DNA from: Catelliglobosispora koreensis DSM 44566
GTDB taxonomy: Bacteria > Actinomycetota > Actinomycetes > Mycobacteriales > Micromonosporaceae
Assembly: GCF_000379685.1 (NCBI RefSeq)
Contig: NZ_KB903289.1
Location: 159,543-223,542, forward strand
Direction: 5' to 3'
Length of the DNA stretch: 64,000 bases
Below are positions 16,069 through 24,181 of the stretch, one piece after another (the stretch's first letter is position 1; each line of letters opens with the position of its first letter). The notes beneath the pieces are model-generated. The model was not told the origin of the DNA and did no database searches. It was given only the letters and a program-made list of their open reading frames with translations. Position numbers and translations under genes: made by a program.

Positions 16069-16106
16069 GGCCCTAACTCTCACCCACACCGGGCCGAGTT
16101 AGGGCC
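16069..16106. terminator. Stem-loop between convergent genes
   Basis: GGCCCTAACTC (16069-16079) pairs exactly with GAGTTAGGGCC (16096-16106), flanked by AAAACGC on the left and GCGTTTT on the right that can extend the structure. The short GCGTTTT tail makes it a reasonable bidirectional terminator for the genes ending at 15924 and 16146. The rest of the 15925-16145 spacer shows nothing further. Confidence 0.55.
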
Positions 16107-16145
16107 GCTACGGCCTTCTCAGAGCGTTTTGCCTGGTCAGAGGCC

Positions 16146-16886
16146 CTATGTGAGCGGCTTTTGCCATACGGAGACGTGCTGCGCGCTCTCATTTGTGAAC
16201 GGTTCCCGCGTCCAGCCGTCCCAACGCTCCACCAACGACAGTCCAGCGATCTGGGCCATCAGATCAAGCTCAGCCGGCCACACGTAGCGAAACGGAATCG
16301 ACCACACCGACACGCGGCCGTCGGCGACGCTGATGTAATTCGAACTCATCGTCTGCGTCGCCACGTCGTACAAGTCGAACGCCCAGCGCTCGGGACCGGT
16401 GCGATATGGAACGGCCCGCTGACCGGCAGGCAGACGGCGCAACTCGGGCACCATCACTTCGACAACGAACAAGCCTCCCGGCTCCAGATGCGCGGCCACG
16501 TTACGGAAACACGCGACCTGAGCTTCCTGCGTCGTCAGGTTCATGAGGGTGTTGAACACTAGATATGCGAGCGAAAACGTTCCGTCCACAGTGGCCGTAG
16601 CGAAGTCGCCGATCGTCACACCTATAGCGTCACCACCGGGTTTGGCCCGCAACTGGTCGACCATCGCCCGTGACATATCGATCCCGTGGACCTCTACACC
16701 ACGCCCAGCCAGCGGCAACGCGATCCGGCCAGTGCCAATGCCCAGCTCAAGCGCCCGGCCGCCACGCGCCAGGTCCACGAGAACGTCCACAGTGGAGTCG
16801 ATCACCTCCGCCTGGAACATCTCCGAATCGGGGTCGTCGTAAGTCTCAGCGACGCCTTTGCCGAAGTACCCGTCCTGATCAATCAC
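16146..16886 (-). CDS. Class I SAM-dependent methyltransferase
   Basis: A 246-residue methyltransferase with motif I ALELGIGTGRIALPLAGRG (about residues 45-63), the acidic VHGIDMS end of strand 2, and FSLAYLVFNTLMNL as motif IV. SAM binding is clear; the acceptor is not. The usual small-molecule methyltransferase length is matched. The gene is preceded by 269 bp of unusually AT-rich DNA that contains a strong minus-strand intrinsic terminator (17018-17047), so it may be separated from, or attenuated within, transcription from upstream. Confidence 0.88.
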   Translation of the reverse strand: MIDQDGYFGKGVAETYDDPDSEMFQAEVIDSTVDVLVDLARGGRALELGIGTGRIALPLAGRGVEVHGIDMSRAMVDQLRAKPGGDAIGVTIGDFATATVDGTFSLAYLVFNTLMNLTTQEAQVACFRNVAAHLEPGGLFVVEVMVPELRRLPAGQRAVPYRTGPERWAFDLYDVATQTMSSNYISVADGRVSVWSIPFRYVWPAELDLMAQIAGLSLVERWDGWTREPFTNESAQHVSVWQKPLT

Positions 16887-16934
16887 GCGCCGACGGTATC
16901 GCGTAACTCCTCCGCGATGCGCGCGCTTTTCCGC

Positions 16935-16946
16935 GTACCAGCTGAT
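16935..16946 (-). repeat. 12-mer repeat ATCAGCTGGTAC, copy 2
   Basis: Exact copy on the minus strand, followed on that strand by GCGGAAA, close to the GCCGAAA that follows copy 1. Intergenic. Confidence 0.5.
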
Positions 16947-17017
16947 TATTTTGATTATTGGTTTAGGAATATCGGTAATTAAATAAATGGTTAATCCGCT
17001 CTTCCTGATAAAAACAA

Positions 17018-17047
17018 GTGTCCCGATAATTCCAGTTATCGGGACAC
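17018..17047 (-). terminator. Strong rho-independent terminator (minus strand)
   Basis: A perfect 12-bp stem (GTGTCCCGATAA / TTATCGGGACAC) with a 6-nt loop. On the minus strand it is followed directly by TTGTTTTTATC, a good U-tract; on the plus strand no U-tract follows. It therefore terminates minus-strand transcription arriving from beyond 17047, either a short minus-strand gene (see 17071-17172) or a leader of the methyltransferase. Confidence 0.75.
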
Positions 17048-17070
17048 TAAGAAAATAGGGAAGTGGACCT

Positions 17071-17172
17071 TCAGCAACCTCCGCCGCGCGATAATCTTGG
17101 CGTCTCGGATCCGCAACCTCCGGAATGACGGAGGCGCAAGATCTCCGCTTTAGCGTTGGAGGGTCTTGCCAT
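17071..17172 (-). CDS. Candidate small peptide gene upstream of the terminator
   Basis: A 33-codon minus-strand ORF beginning ATG 17172 and ending 23 nt before the terminator stem. The peptide has a basic, leader-like N-terminal half (MARPSNAKAEILRLR) and a C-terminal half with two GGC triplets separated by a Ser/Thr segment, ending on Cys; both are encoded by repeated GGAGGTTGC. This layout could be a ribosomal peptide precursor, but there is no clear ribosome site, it lies partly over the 5' end of the NmrA-like gene, and no modification enzyme is adjacent. The frame may be a shadow. Low certainty. Confidence 0.25.
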   Translation of the reverse strand: MARPSNAKAEILRLRHSGGCGSETPRLSRGGGC

Positions 17173-17208
17173 GGGCGATGTATTGCTGACTGCTGTCAAA
17201 GCGCGTAA
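17125..17208 (+). CDS. Candidate Cys-rich small ORF overlapping the NmrA-like start
   Basis: A 27-codon plus-strand ORF whose C-terminal half is GSCHGRCIADCCQSA, with four cysteines. Its ATG overlaps the TGA of another short ORF (GTG 17063 to 17128) by ATGA, and it runs through the start of the NmrA-like gene in another frame. Cys-rich upstream ORFs are known attenuators in actinobacteria, so a leader-peptide role is possible. Codon bias is weak and the frame may be fortuitous. Confidence 0.2.
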   Translation: MTEAQDLRFSVGGSCHGRCIADCCQSA

Positions 17209-18079
17209 GGATGCCGGCTGCAGCCCCACCGGGATCGTCGGCCGGAGTTTGGCGCGGCAGCTGCTGCAGGCTGGTGATTCGGTGCGGGTGCTGGCCGAGC
17301 CGGAACAACTGCACGGCTGGCCGGATGGCGTCGAGGTCGTCGAAGGGTCGATTACGCGGCCGGGTGAGCATGCTGAGGTGTTCGACGGCGTGCGGGCCGT
17401 GTTTTTGGCCGGTGCTGTTCCGGAGACGGTCCGTGAGGCGCTGGCTCTGATCACGGGACGGGTTGTCGTCCTGTCGTCGCATGGGCCGGAGTATGAGGAG
17501 GCCTATCCGCCGGAGACGTGGTTCTGGCTGGCTATCGAGCGGGCGGTTGAGGCTTCGGGTCTGGAGTGGACGCATATCCGCCCGTCCGCGGTGATGGGTG
17601 CGGTGGTTGAGGGCACGTATCCGGCGACGGGGTCGGATTGGCCGGAGACGATCCGGGCGCTGCGCATGGTGCGGGAGGCGTTCGCGAACGACGGCCACTA
17701 TCCGTTTATTCACGAGGACGATCTCGCGTCGGTTGCCTTGGCGGCGTTGACAAGCGGCCGGTACGCCGGGCGCGTGCTTGAGGCGGTGGGGTTGCCGATC
17801 AGCACGCGGTCACGAGTGGACAGCATCGCGAAGGCCATCGGCGCCGACGTCACGGCGGTCGAGCTGACGCCGGAGGAAAGCCACCAGGTGTGGCGTGATC
17901 GCGGCTGGCCCGATAGCGGGATCGATGTGACGTTGTATGCGCTTGAGGAGTACGGCGCACGGCTGTCAGAGCTGACGCAGTGGACGCTCGACCAGCGGCC
18001 GTCGGTGCGCGAGATCATTGGCCGGCCGTTGCGTGGCTTTGATACCTGGGCGGCCGAGCACCTTCAGTTATTCCGATGA
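17171..18079 (+). CDS. NmrA-like NAD(P)-binding protein with altered N-terminus
   Basis: A 302-residue atypical short-chain dehydrogenase-like protein (NmrA/NAD(P)-binding). The C-terminal two thirds are normal (VFLAGAVPETVREAL, WTHIRPSAVMGAV, HYPFIHEDDLASVALAAL). The first strand is odd: the usual VTGATGxVG loop is replaced by DVLLTA, a ten-residue insert rich in charged residues, then SPTGIVGRSLARQLL. A clear GGAGGG ribosome site 7 nt before ATG 17171 supports this start, so either the insert is real or a small indel has altered the dinucleotide loop. Some NmrA relatives bind cofactor only as sensors. Substrate unknown. Confidence 0.75.
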   Translation: MGDVLLTAVKARKDAGCSPTGIVGRSLARQLLQAGDSVRVLAEPEQLHGWPDGVEVVEGSITRPGEHAEVFDGVRAVFLAGAVPETVREALALITGRVVVLSSHGPEYEEAYPPETWFWLAIERAVEASGLEWTHIRPSAVMGAVVEGTYPATGSDWPETIRALRMVREAFANDGHYPFIHEDDLASVALAALTSGRYAGRVLEAVGLPISTRSRVDSIAKAIGADVTAVELTPEESHQVWRDRGWPDSGIDVTLYALEEYGARLSELTQWTLDQRPSVREIIGRPLRGFDTWAAEHLQLFR

Positions 18080-18090
18080 GCCGAACCACA

Positions 18091-18528
18091 TCATGGGCAG
18101 GTCTCCGTCAGCTTGACCACACCGAAGTCGATCGCACCCTCAAAATCCGCGGCTTTGCCCTTGATGTGGCTCCCCGCTGCCGGAGTCTGTGTGCAGACCT
18201 GCCAGTTCGAGTCCAGGACCTGGTTGCGGCTTCCTCGCAGGTCATGGGAGCGAGAAAAGAAGATGCCGTTCTTCTGGACCTCATTCTGAGCGTCCTGGAG
18301 GTTCATTCCCCTGAAGTTCGGCATCGTGAAGTCAACCGTCGGCTCCGGTTTGGACGAAGTTGGAGCAGGGCCCGACGGGCTTGGCTCGGCTGCCGTTGGG
18401 GTGGGCTGCGTTGCTGAACTAGCGACGACGTCGTTTGGCTTGTCGCCTGAGCGTGGGTTGGCCGAAGCGCATGCGGCGAAAACCACGACGGCCGCGACGT
18501 ACATGAATATCCGCACCGTAGATCCCAC
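18091..18528 (-). CDS. PASTA-domain lipoprotein
   Basis: A 145-residue lipoprotein. The signal peptide ends in VVVFAAC (lipidated Cys20), a Pro/Ser/Thr linker follows, and a single PASTA-like domain fills about residues 65-145 (VDFTMPNFRGMNLQDAQNEV, DSNWQVCTQTPAAGS, ending ETCP). PASTA domains bind peptidoglycan stem peptides or beta-lactams when present in kinases and PBPs; single-domain lipoproteins of this kind are common in actinomycetes and uncharacterised. GTG 18528 lies 6 nt after CATACT (18535-18540), indicating a leaderless transcript; the frame extends upstream without support. Confidence 0.8.
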   Translation of the reverse strand: MGSTVRIFMYVAAVVVFAACASANPRSGDKPNDVVASSATQPTPTAAEPSPSGPAPTSSKPEPTVDFTMPNFRGMNLQDAQNEVQKNGIFFSRSHDLRGSRNQVLDSNWQVCTQTPAAGSHIKGKAADFEGAIDFGVVKLTETCP

Positions 18529-18647
18529 AAAGCCAGTATGACCGGCCACCGGCACACGGATGCCTGTCAGTCGGATGCTGGCCGCGAAAAGTGGTCGATG
18601 AATGGGGGTGCGGGACTCGTGACCGCAGCCAAGGCCATAATGGCCCG

Positions 18648-19829
18648 ATGATCACCGAGACCGTGGAAGAGAAGAAGACCTCGTGGGTCGAGCTGTACTT
18701 TGACCTGATCTTTGTGCTGGCCATCGCCCAGGTGGCGCATATGATCGCGAGCGGTTCGCGGTGGACGGTGGTCTGGCCGGCGCTGGGGTTGTTCGCGGTG
18801 CTGTGGTGGACGTGGATCGGTTTCGCCTTGTTCTACAACAGGTTCGGCGATGAGAACGTGCTGTGGCAGCGGCTCGCGCTGGTGGTGGCGACGATCCCCT
18901 GCGGGCTGGCGGCGATCGCGGTGTACGAGATCGCGCATGGTGAGCGGACCGCTTTCACGCTCAGCCTGGCGGGTGTGCGTGTGGTGCTGGCGGTCGTGAA
19001 CCTGATGCGGGGTGGGGTTCTCCCCCGCAAGATCGCTGCTGGTTATGGTGTGGCCGCGGTGCTGATTGTGGCGTCGATTCCGCTGGAGGGGCCGTGGTGG
19101 TGGTTGTTGTGGGCGGCGGCGATCGTGGTGGAGTCGCTATTTGTGTTCGCTGCTGGGCCGTCGCGCAAGCTGTCTAGTGCCGACGAGAAGATTTTGACCC
19201 GTGACTGGGTCAAGGGTCTGCGGCTGATGAAGCCGACGGATCCGGCCTATGCGCTGAATGTGCCGCATCTGGCGGAACGCTTCGGGCTGTTCATGATTAT
19301 CGTTCTCGGCGAGGTTTTGGTGTCGGCTGGGCGTGGGGCGCTAAGCGGTGGGCATGTGCCGTGGTGGCCGCTGGCCGGGGTGCTGGTGTTGTCGGGGGCG
19401 TTGTGGTGGGTCAGTTTTGACTCAGCGGCCCAGAACAATGAGCGGCTGCTGGAGCTGACGGGCGGGTCGCCGCAGATGGCGCGGTCGATGTTCGCGTTTG
19501 GGCGGATGATTCCGGCGTTCGCGCTGGTGGTGATCGCTGCCGGGCTGACGTTGTTGCTGGAAGGGCACGCGACGATGGCGGCTTACTGGTTTGTCAGTGC
19601 TGGGCTGGGTGTGTATTTGCTGGGGACGCGTGCTGATGTGGGCACGTCGCCGGGGTCGTGGTTCCGGCTGGCACTGGCGTTTTTGGCGTTACCGTTCGGT
19701 CTACTGGGTGCGGTGGTTTCGCCGGCGGTGTTCATTTGGATTGTCTGCGGCTGGACGGTCGTGTGTGCGGTGGCGGCGACAGTTGGCGGGCGGGAGCTCA
19801 AGACGGTGTTAAGCGCTGAGGCGGGCTAA
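18648..19829 (+). CDS. LtrA-family membrane protein (low temperature requirement protein A)
   Basis: A 393-residue polytopic protein of the LtrA family: VELYFDLIFVLAIAQVAHMI at the N-terminus is diagnostic, with about ten to twelve helices and the central PHLAERFGLFMIIVLGEVL motif. LtrA was named from a Listeria cold-growth mutant; its molecular function is not known. ATG 18648 is placed 6 nt after CATAAT (18636-18641), a clear leaderless arrangement. The last 21 bases overlap the 3' end of the AfsR-like gene on the other strand. Confidence 0.9.
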   Translation: MITETVEEKKTSWVELYFDLIFVLAIAQVAHMIASGSRWTVVWPALGLFAVLWWTWIGFALFYNRFGDENVLWQRLALVVATIPCGLAAIAVYEIAHGERTAFTLSLAGVRVVLAVVNLMRGGVLPRKIAAGYGVAAVLIVASIPLEGPWWWLLWAAAIVVESLFVFAAGPSRKLSSADEKILTRDWVKGLRLMKPTDPAYALNVPHLAERFGLFMIIVLGEVLVSAGRGALSGGHVPWWPLAGVLVLSGALWWVSFDSAAQNNERLLELTGGSPQMARSMFAFGRMIPAFALVVIAAGLTLLLEGHATMAAYWFVSAGLGVYLLGTRADVGTSPGSWFRLALAFLALPFGLLGAVVSPAVFIWIVCGWTVVCAVAATVGGRELKTVLSAEAG

Positions 19830-22808
19830 CAGCTTTTCGGTCTGTTCCAGTCCGGGCTGGTGTCCGGTGGCGGTGTGCAGGTCCAGGGCGAGCTGTGCGC
19901 TGACTAGCGCGTTGCGCATGTCGCCAGACAGGTAGTGGGCGGTGGCCAGGGCGGTGTGGGCCCGGCCTTGCAGGACGCGGTAGCCGCAATTTTCGGCGAT
20001 CGATAGCGCCGTGCGGCACCACGATGGTGTGCCGAGGCTGACGGCGATGTCGGCTTCGATGTAGCGGTCGCCTGCGGTGCGGGCACAGGCCAGGGCCTGC
20101 TTCAGAACTTCAGCGTTGGTGCCGATGATGCCGAGGGTGTGGCGGGCCATGGCTTCCAGCCGTGGTTCGGGTGGGTCATGGGCCATGGTGAGTGCTTGCT
20201 GGGCGAGACGGGTCGCTTGTGGACGGTCGCCGCGATCGGCGTGGATGCGGGCCAGGGTGCACAGGGTGGCGGCGCGGCCGCGGCTGCCGGTTTGCTCGTG
20301 CAGCCGCAGGGCTTCGGCCAGCGTCTGGAACGCTTCGTCGCAGCGGCCGAGCAGGTGGTAGACGTCGCCGAGGTTGGTTAGCGCGAGTGCCTGGCTGGGC
20401 ACCGATTTCGCTTGCCGGGCAAGGGCTAGGGCGGCTTGGCAGTGTGCGGCGGCTTCGGTGAGCCGGCCAAGGTCGAGGCAGACGAGGCCGAGATTGTTGT
20501 GGTTGACGGCGACTCCGGCGACGCGGCCGGTGCGCCGGTTGAGGGTTAGCGCCTCGCCGAGGGTGTCTAACGCGTGTTGTGGGCGGCCTTGCATGCGGTA
20601 GACCGGGCCGAGGTTGCCGAGGGCGGCGGCTTGCCCTTCGGGCCAGGAAGCGTCGCGTGCGCACGCGACAGCTCTTTGGTAGTCGGCGATCGCGGCGTCG
20701 AAGTGTTCGAGTCGCCAGTTCAGGGCGCCGAGGCTCAGGTGTGCGGCGGCTTCGGCTTGGCGGTTGCGGTCGGCTTGTGCCGCTGCCAGGCCGAGGTGAG
20801 CGACTTCGGTCCAGGCGGTGGTGTGCATGCCCAGCCATAGGTACCCGCGCAGGGCGTCGGCTAGGGCCCAGACGAAGGTGTGTTGTCGTTGCTGTGCCCC
20901 GTGACGGATCGCGCTGACAAGGTTGGGCAGGTATCCGTCTAGCCAGGAGCGGGCGTGTACATGCGAGTCGAAGGTGTGTGAGGTGGCTGTCGGTAGCCGC
21001 AGGACTTGTGGGCACAGGCGTTCCGCGGCTGCGCTGGCCGTGTCGAGATACCAGGAGAGCAGGTCGGCAAGCGGCGAACGGTCGGTGGCCAGTTGTGCGG
21101 CGTACAGGCTGAGCAGGTCGTGTGTGGTGAACCGGCCGGAGGCGCGTTCGTGGATCAGGTGCGCGCTAGCCAAGGATGACAGCAGGTTCGCGGCGGCCGA
21201 CGGTGGGCAGTGCAGCATGACGGCCGCTGAGTCGGCGGTCACGTCGCTGCCGGGTATCAGGCCGAACAGGCGGAACAGCCGTCGCACGTCGGCTGGCAGG
21301 GCCTGATAGGACACCGTGAACGCGTGGCGCACCGCGATTTGCGCGTCCTCGCCGACGGTCAGGATGGTGAGCGGGTCGCCCTCGCGCAGCTGTGCCACGT
21401 ACCCGCTGATGGTTTGATGTGGCCTGTTATGCAGATCGGCGGCGGCGATGCGCAGGGCCAGCGGCAGGTGGGCGCAGGCTTGGGCTAGTTCGGTGGCCGC
21501 TTGTTGTTGCCCGGTAAGGCGTCCGGGGCCGATGACTTTCGTGAGCAGCTGGCTGGCTTCGCCCGGGGCGAGCACATCGAGGGACAACCGTTGCGCGTCA
21601 TGGCTGGCGATGAGCCCGTCGAGGCGGGCGCGGCTGGTCACGATCACCAGGCAGCCTGGGCCGCCGGGCAGCAGCGGCTTGATCTGAGCGGTGTCGCGGG
21701 CGTTGTCGAGCAGGATAAGGACCCGCCGGTCAGCCAGCATGCTGCGGTAAAGGCCCGCCGCTTCTTCAATATCAGCTGGTACGCGCGAAGCTGGCACCCC
21801 CAGCGCACGAAGGAACCGTGATAGCGCCTCGAGCGCGGTCAGCGGCTGCGCGGGTGAGAAGCCGCGCAGGTCGGCGAACAGCTGCCCGTCGGTGTATCGC
21901 TGGCGCAGCTGATGGGCCCACTTGATGGCCAGTGCGGTCTTGCCCACGCCCGCGGTGCCGACGATCGCGACGACCGGTGTGGCACGGCCGAGCATGGCGT
22001 CCAAGGTGGACAGTGTTTCGCCGCGTCCGGTGAACGTGGACAGATCCGCGGGCAGTTGCGCCGGGCCGCCAGGCTGCACTGGCCGGGGCGAGTGCACCTG
22101 CTGGCGTAACACGAGCAGCTGGGTTTCGGCCAGTTGCGCGCCGGGTTGCACGCCGAGGTCTTCGGCGAGCCGGCGGCGGGTCTGCTCATAGACGCGCAGG
22201 GCTTCGGCTTGCTGGCCTGAGCGGGCTAGAGCGGTCATCAGCTGGGCGGCGAGCCTTTCCCGCCAGGGGTTTTCGGCGAGCAGTTCACGTAACGGCGCGG
22301 CCGCGGCGGCGTGCCGTCCGAGCGCGAACTCGGCATCGAACAAGTCTTCGTGAGCGGACAGTTTCTGCCCGTGCAGGTTCGCCGCGGCCGCCGTGACGAA
22401 AGCGCCTGACGCTCCGGCTAGCGCCGGGCCGCGCCACAACGCCAGTGCTTGGTTGAGCAACTCGACGGCCTGTGCTGGCGGTGCGTGGCGTGCCTGGGCG
22501 GTCAGGGTGTTGAAAACGTCGATATCGAGTTCACTGGAGGAGACGGTGAGGCGGTAGCCGCCGGCAGTTGAGGCGAGCAGGTCTGCCGCTCCAGCTTGGC
22601 GCAGCCGGGACACGCACACCTGGATCTGGGTGCGTGCCCGCGTTGGCGGGTTGCCGCCCCACAGCGCCTCGGCCAGTTGCTCGGCGGGCACCACGACGTT
22701 GGCGTTGAGCAGCAGGTACGCCAGCACCGCGCGGTGCTGTGGACGGCTGACCGGCAGCGGTTGCCCGCCGATGGCAGCCTCGACCGGGCCCAGGACGCGC
22801 CAGTTCAT
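19809..22808 (-). CDS. AfsR/SARP-type regulator with BTAD, NB-ARC and TPR domains
   Basis: A 999-residue regulator. Residues 1-95 form an OmpR-type winged HTH (RVLGPVEAAIGGQPLPVSRP, then VVPAEQLAEALWG), residues about 100-245 the BTAD helical domain. The NB-ARC ATPase follows with P-loop AIVGTAGVGKTALAIKWAHQL-type motif near 285 and Walker B VLILLDNA; TPR repeats make up the C-terminal 450 residues. Such proteins activate secondary metabolism or differentiation genes by binding direct repeats. No biosynthetic cluster lies next to it, so it may act at a distance. ATG 22808 (or 22820) follows GGGGGA. Copy 3 of the 12-mer repeat lies inside it. Confidence 0.92.
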   Translation of the reverse strand: MNWRVLGPVEAAIGGQPLPVSRPQHRAVLAYLLLNANVVVPAEQLAEALWGGNPPTRARTQIQVCVSRLRQAGAADLLASTAGGYRLTVSSSELDIDVFNTLTAQARHAPPAQAVELLNQALALWRGPALAGASGAFVTAAAANLHGQKLSAHEDLFDAEFALGRHAAAAAPLRELLAENPWRERLAAQLMTALARSGQQAEALRVYEQTRRRLAEDLGVQPGAQLAETQLLVLRQQVHSPRPVQPGGPAQLPADLSTFTGRGETLSTLDAMLGRATPVVAIVGTAGVGKTALAIKWAHQLRQRYTDGQLFADLRGFSPAQPLTALEALSRFLRALGVPASRVPADIEEAAGLYRSMLADRRVLILLDNARDTAQIKPLLPGGPGCLVIVTSRARLDGLIASHDAQRLSLDVLAPGEASQLLTKVIGPGRLTGQQQAATELAQACAHLPLALRIAAADLHNRPHQTISGYVAQLREGDPLTILTVGEDAQIAVRHAFTVSYQALPADVRRLFRLFGLIPGSDVTADSAAVMLHCPPSAAANLLSSLASAHLIHERASGRFTTHDLLSLYAAQLATDRSPLADLLSWYLDTASAAAERLCPQVLRLPTATSHTFDSHVHARSWLDGYLPNLVSAIRHGAQQRQHTFVWALADALRGYLWLGMHTTAWTEVAHLGLAAAQADRNRQAEAAAHLSLGALNWRLEHFDAAIADYQRAVACARDASWPEGQAAALGNLGPVYRMQGRPQHALDTLGEALTLNRRTGRVAGVAVNHNNLGLVCLDLGRLTEAAAHCQAALALARQAKSVPSQALALTNLGDVYHLLGRCDEAFQTLAEALRLHEQTGSRGRAATLCTLARIHADRGDRPQATRLAQQALTMAHDPPEPRLEAMARHTLGIIGTNAEVLKQALACARTAGDRYIEADIAVSLGTPSWCRTALSIAENCGYRVLQGRAHTALATAHYLSGDMRNALVSAQLALDLHTATGHQPGLEQTEKLLARLSA
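21771..21782 (+). repeat. 12-mer repeat ATCAGCTGGTAC, copy 3
   Basis: Inside the AfsR-like gene, where the minus strand reads GTA CCA GCT GAT (Val-Pro-Ala-Asp), four codons unusual in this GC3-rich gene. Copy 4 encodes the same four residues with the same codons in an unrelated gene, which suggests selection on the DNA sequence. Confidence 0.5.
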
Positions 22809-22885
22809 GAAGTCCCCCATGCGGATTGCGGCTTGCGTTAACACCACGTCCGCATTGACGCATTGACAACTGTACCCGCTCTGCC

Positions 22886-22957
22886 CTATTCGGCGTCGTG
22901 TGACAGCAGCGCGAGCTGGATGCGGTTGCCGATCCCGAGCGCCGCCACGTTTCGCAC
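22886..22957 (-). pseudogene. Remnant of a NarL/LuxR-type response regulator C-terminus
   Basis: The minus-strand frame reads VRNVAALGIGNRIQLALLSHD and then stops, which matches the last recognition-helix segment and tail of NarL-family regulators (compare the family pattern VRNxLxKLGxxNRVQxALLAHDA). The sequence upstream no longer resembles the rest of the HTH or a receiver domain. A decayed gene end is the best reading. A histidine kinase without an adjacent partner is at 28975, but a link is speculation. Confidence 0.45.
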
Positions 22958-22959
22958 CG

Positions 22960-22992
22960 GGCCGATATCGCACACCGTGTGCGACATCGGCC
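22960..22992. promoter_or_regulatory. Near-perfect 16-bp inverted repeat upstream of the flavohemoglobin gene
   Basis: GGCCGATATCGCACAC and GTGTGCGACATCGGCC flank a single central base, with one mismatch. It lies 57 bp before the globin start, at the break point of the regulator remnant. It could be the operator of the globin operon. A related half-site recurs at 62166-62185. Confidence 0.5.
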
Positions 22993-23048
22993 GGGGTGCG
23001 GCTGTCATACATGTCTGACGATGTTCCCGGCCGGGAGGAACCAGGCTC

Positions 23049-24161
23049 GTGGGCGCTGATCTATCAGCATTACTCAAGGAAAGCTGGACCCTGGTCGAGG
23101 AGGACCAGGAAAGAGTCGCCGGATACTTCTACGCCCACATATTCACCGCTCATCCGCACCTGCGCGACATGTTCCCGGTGCAGATGCAGCTGCAACGCGA
23201 ACGGCTGCTCTCGGCGATCGTGTCCACCGTGCACGGCTTCAACGACCTGGAACGCACCGACACCTACCTGCGTCAGCTCGGCCGCGACCACAAGAAGTTC
23301 TCCGTCGAGCCGGAGCACTACGCGCTGGTCAAATCGGCCCTGCTGCGCGCGTTGCGCTACTACGCCCGCGGCGGCTGGAACCTGCAATTCGAACAAGCGT
23401 GGAGCGATGTCTACGACCTGATCGCCGCGAAGATGATCGCCGGAGCCAACGAGGACGACTCACCGCCTTACTGGTACGCCGAAGTCGTCGCCCACGAACG
23501 CCGCGGCCGTGACGTCGCCGTGTTCACGTGCCGGCCGTTGCGGCCCATGCTCTTTGAGCCCGGGCAGTACTGCAGCCTCGAAACCCACTACCAGCCACGC
23601 ATGTGGCGCACGTATTCGATGGCCAACGCTCCCCGCCCCGATAACACCATCGACTTTCACGTGCGTGCCCTGGATTCCGGCTGGGTTTCCGGGCCGCTGG
23701 TGTGGCGGCTGCGTCCCGGCGACCTGATCAAAATGGCCGCGCCCATGGGCTCGATGACGCTGGACCGCCAGTCCAAACGCGACATCGTGTGCGTGGCCGG
23801 CGGCACCGGGCTCGCCCCGATCAAGGCGATCATCGATGAGCTGAGCCGGCATCACAACCGGTCGCGGTTCGTGCACCTGTTCCGTGGGGTGCGCACGCGC
23901 GACGACCTCTACGACCGGGCACACCTCGACGAGCTGGTAGCCGCCTACCCGTGGCTGGTGCTCACGCGAGCTGTCAGCGACGATCCCACCTTCGCCGAAG
24001 CCGAGCACGGCAACGTCTCCGACGTCTTGCGCCGCACCGGCCCGTGGCAAAACCACGACTTCTACGTCTGCGGCTCCCCCGCCATGGTGTCAGCGACGCT
24101 GCGGGCCATCAGCGACATGAACGTGCCCCGGATGCGCGTCAGGTACGACACGTTCGCCTAA
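23049..24161 (+). CDS. Flavohemoglobin-like globin/FAD/NAD reductase
   Basis: A 370-residue fusion. Residues 1 to about 135 are a globin with the FYAHIF B-helix Tyr, Phe of DMFP at CD1 and a proximal His in PEHYALVK. The FAD-binding domain follows with RTYSMANAP (RxYSxxN), then an NAD-binding domain with VAGGTGLAPIKAI and a C-terminal FYVCGSPAMV. This is the Hmp-like layout that oxidises NO to nitrate with NAD(P)H and O2, although the sequence belongs to the shorter actinobacterial type whose role is debated. GTG 23049 follows GGGAGGAA. It is probably co-transcribed with the PPOX gene 20 bp downstream. Confidence 0.88.
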   Translation: MGADLSALLKESWTLVEEDQERVAGYFYAHIFTAHPHLRDMFPVQMQLQRERLLSAIVSTVHGFNDLERTDTYLRQLGRDHKKFSVEPEHYALVKSALLRALRYYARGGWNLQFEQAWSDVYDLIAAKMIAGANEDDSPPYWYAEVVAHERRGRDVAVFTCRPLRPMLFEPGQYCSLETHYQPRMWRTYSMANAPRPDNTIDFHVRALDSGWVSGPLVWRLRPGDLIKMAAPMGSMTLDRQSKRDIVCVAGGTGLAPIKAIIDELSRHHNRSRFVHLFRGVRTRDDLYDRAHLDELVAAYPWLVLTRAVSDDPTFAEAEHGNVSDVLRRTGPWQNHDFYVCGSPAMVSATLRAISDMNVPRMRVRYDTFA

Positions 24162-24181
24162 CACCCCTTGAGGAGCAACGC

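Larger units (their letters stand above)
16887..17170. other. AT-rich intergenic region
   Basis: From about 16930 to 17060 the DNA is strikingly AT-rich for this genome (runs such as GATTATTTTGATTATTGG and AATTAAATAAATGG). It holds one copy of the 12-mer repeat (16935-16946), a strong terminator and several short ORFs near 17063-17208. A candidate plus-strand promoter is TTGATT-N17-GGTAAT starting at 16951. Foreign origin or a regulatory leader would both fit. Confidence 0.5.

Noticed and set aside
17211-17450. Alternative NmrA-like start at ATG 17211 after TAAGG
   Set aside because: That ATG is in a different frame from the NmrA-like sequence and its product is Cys/Arg/Trp-rich without similarity.
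19809-22808. Secondary-metabolite cluster controlled by the AfsR-like protein
   Set aside because: No polyketide, peptide synthetase or terpene gene lies in the window, so a local cluster cannot be claimed.
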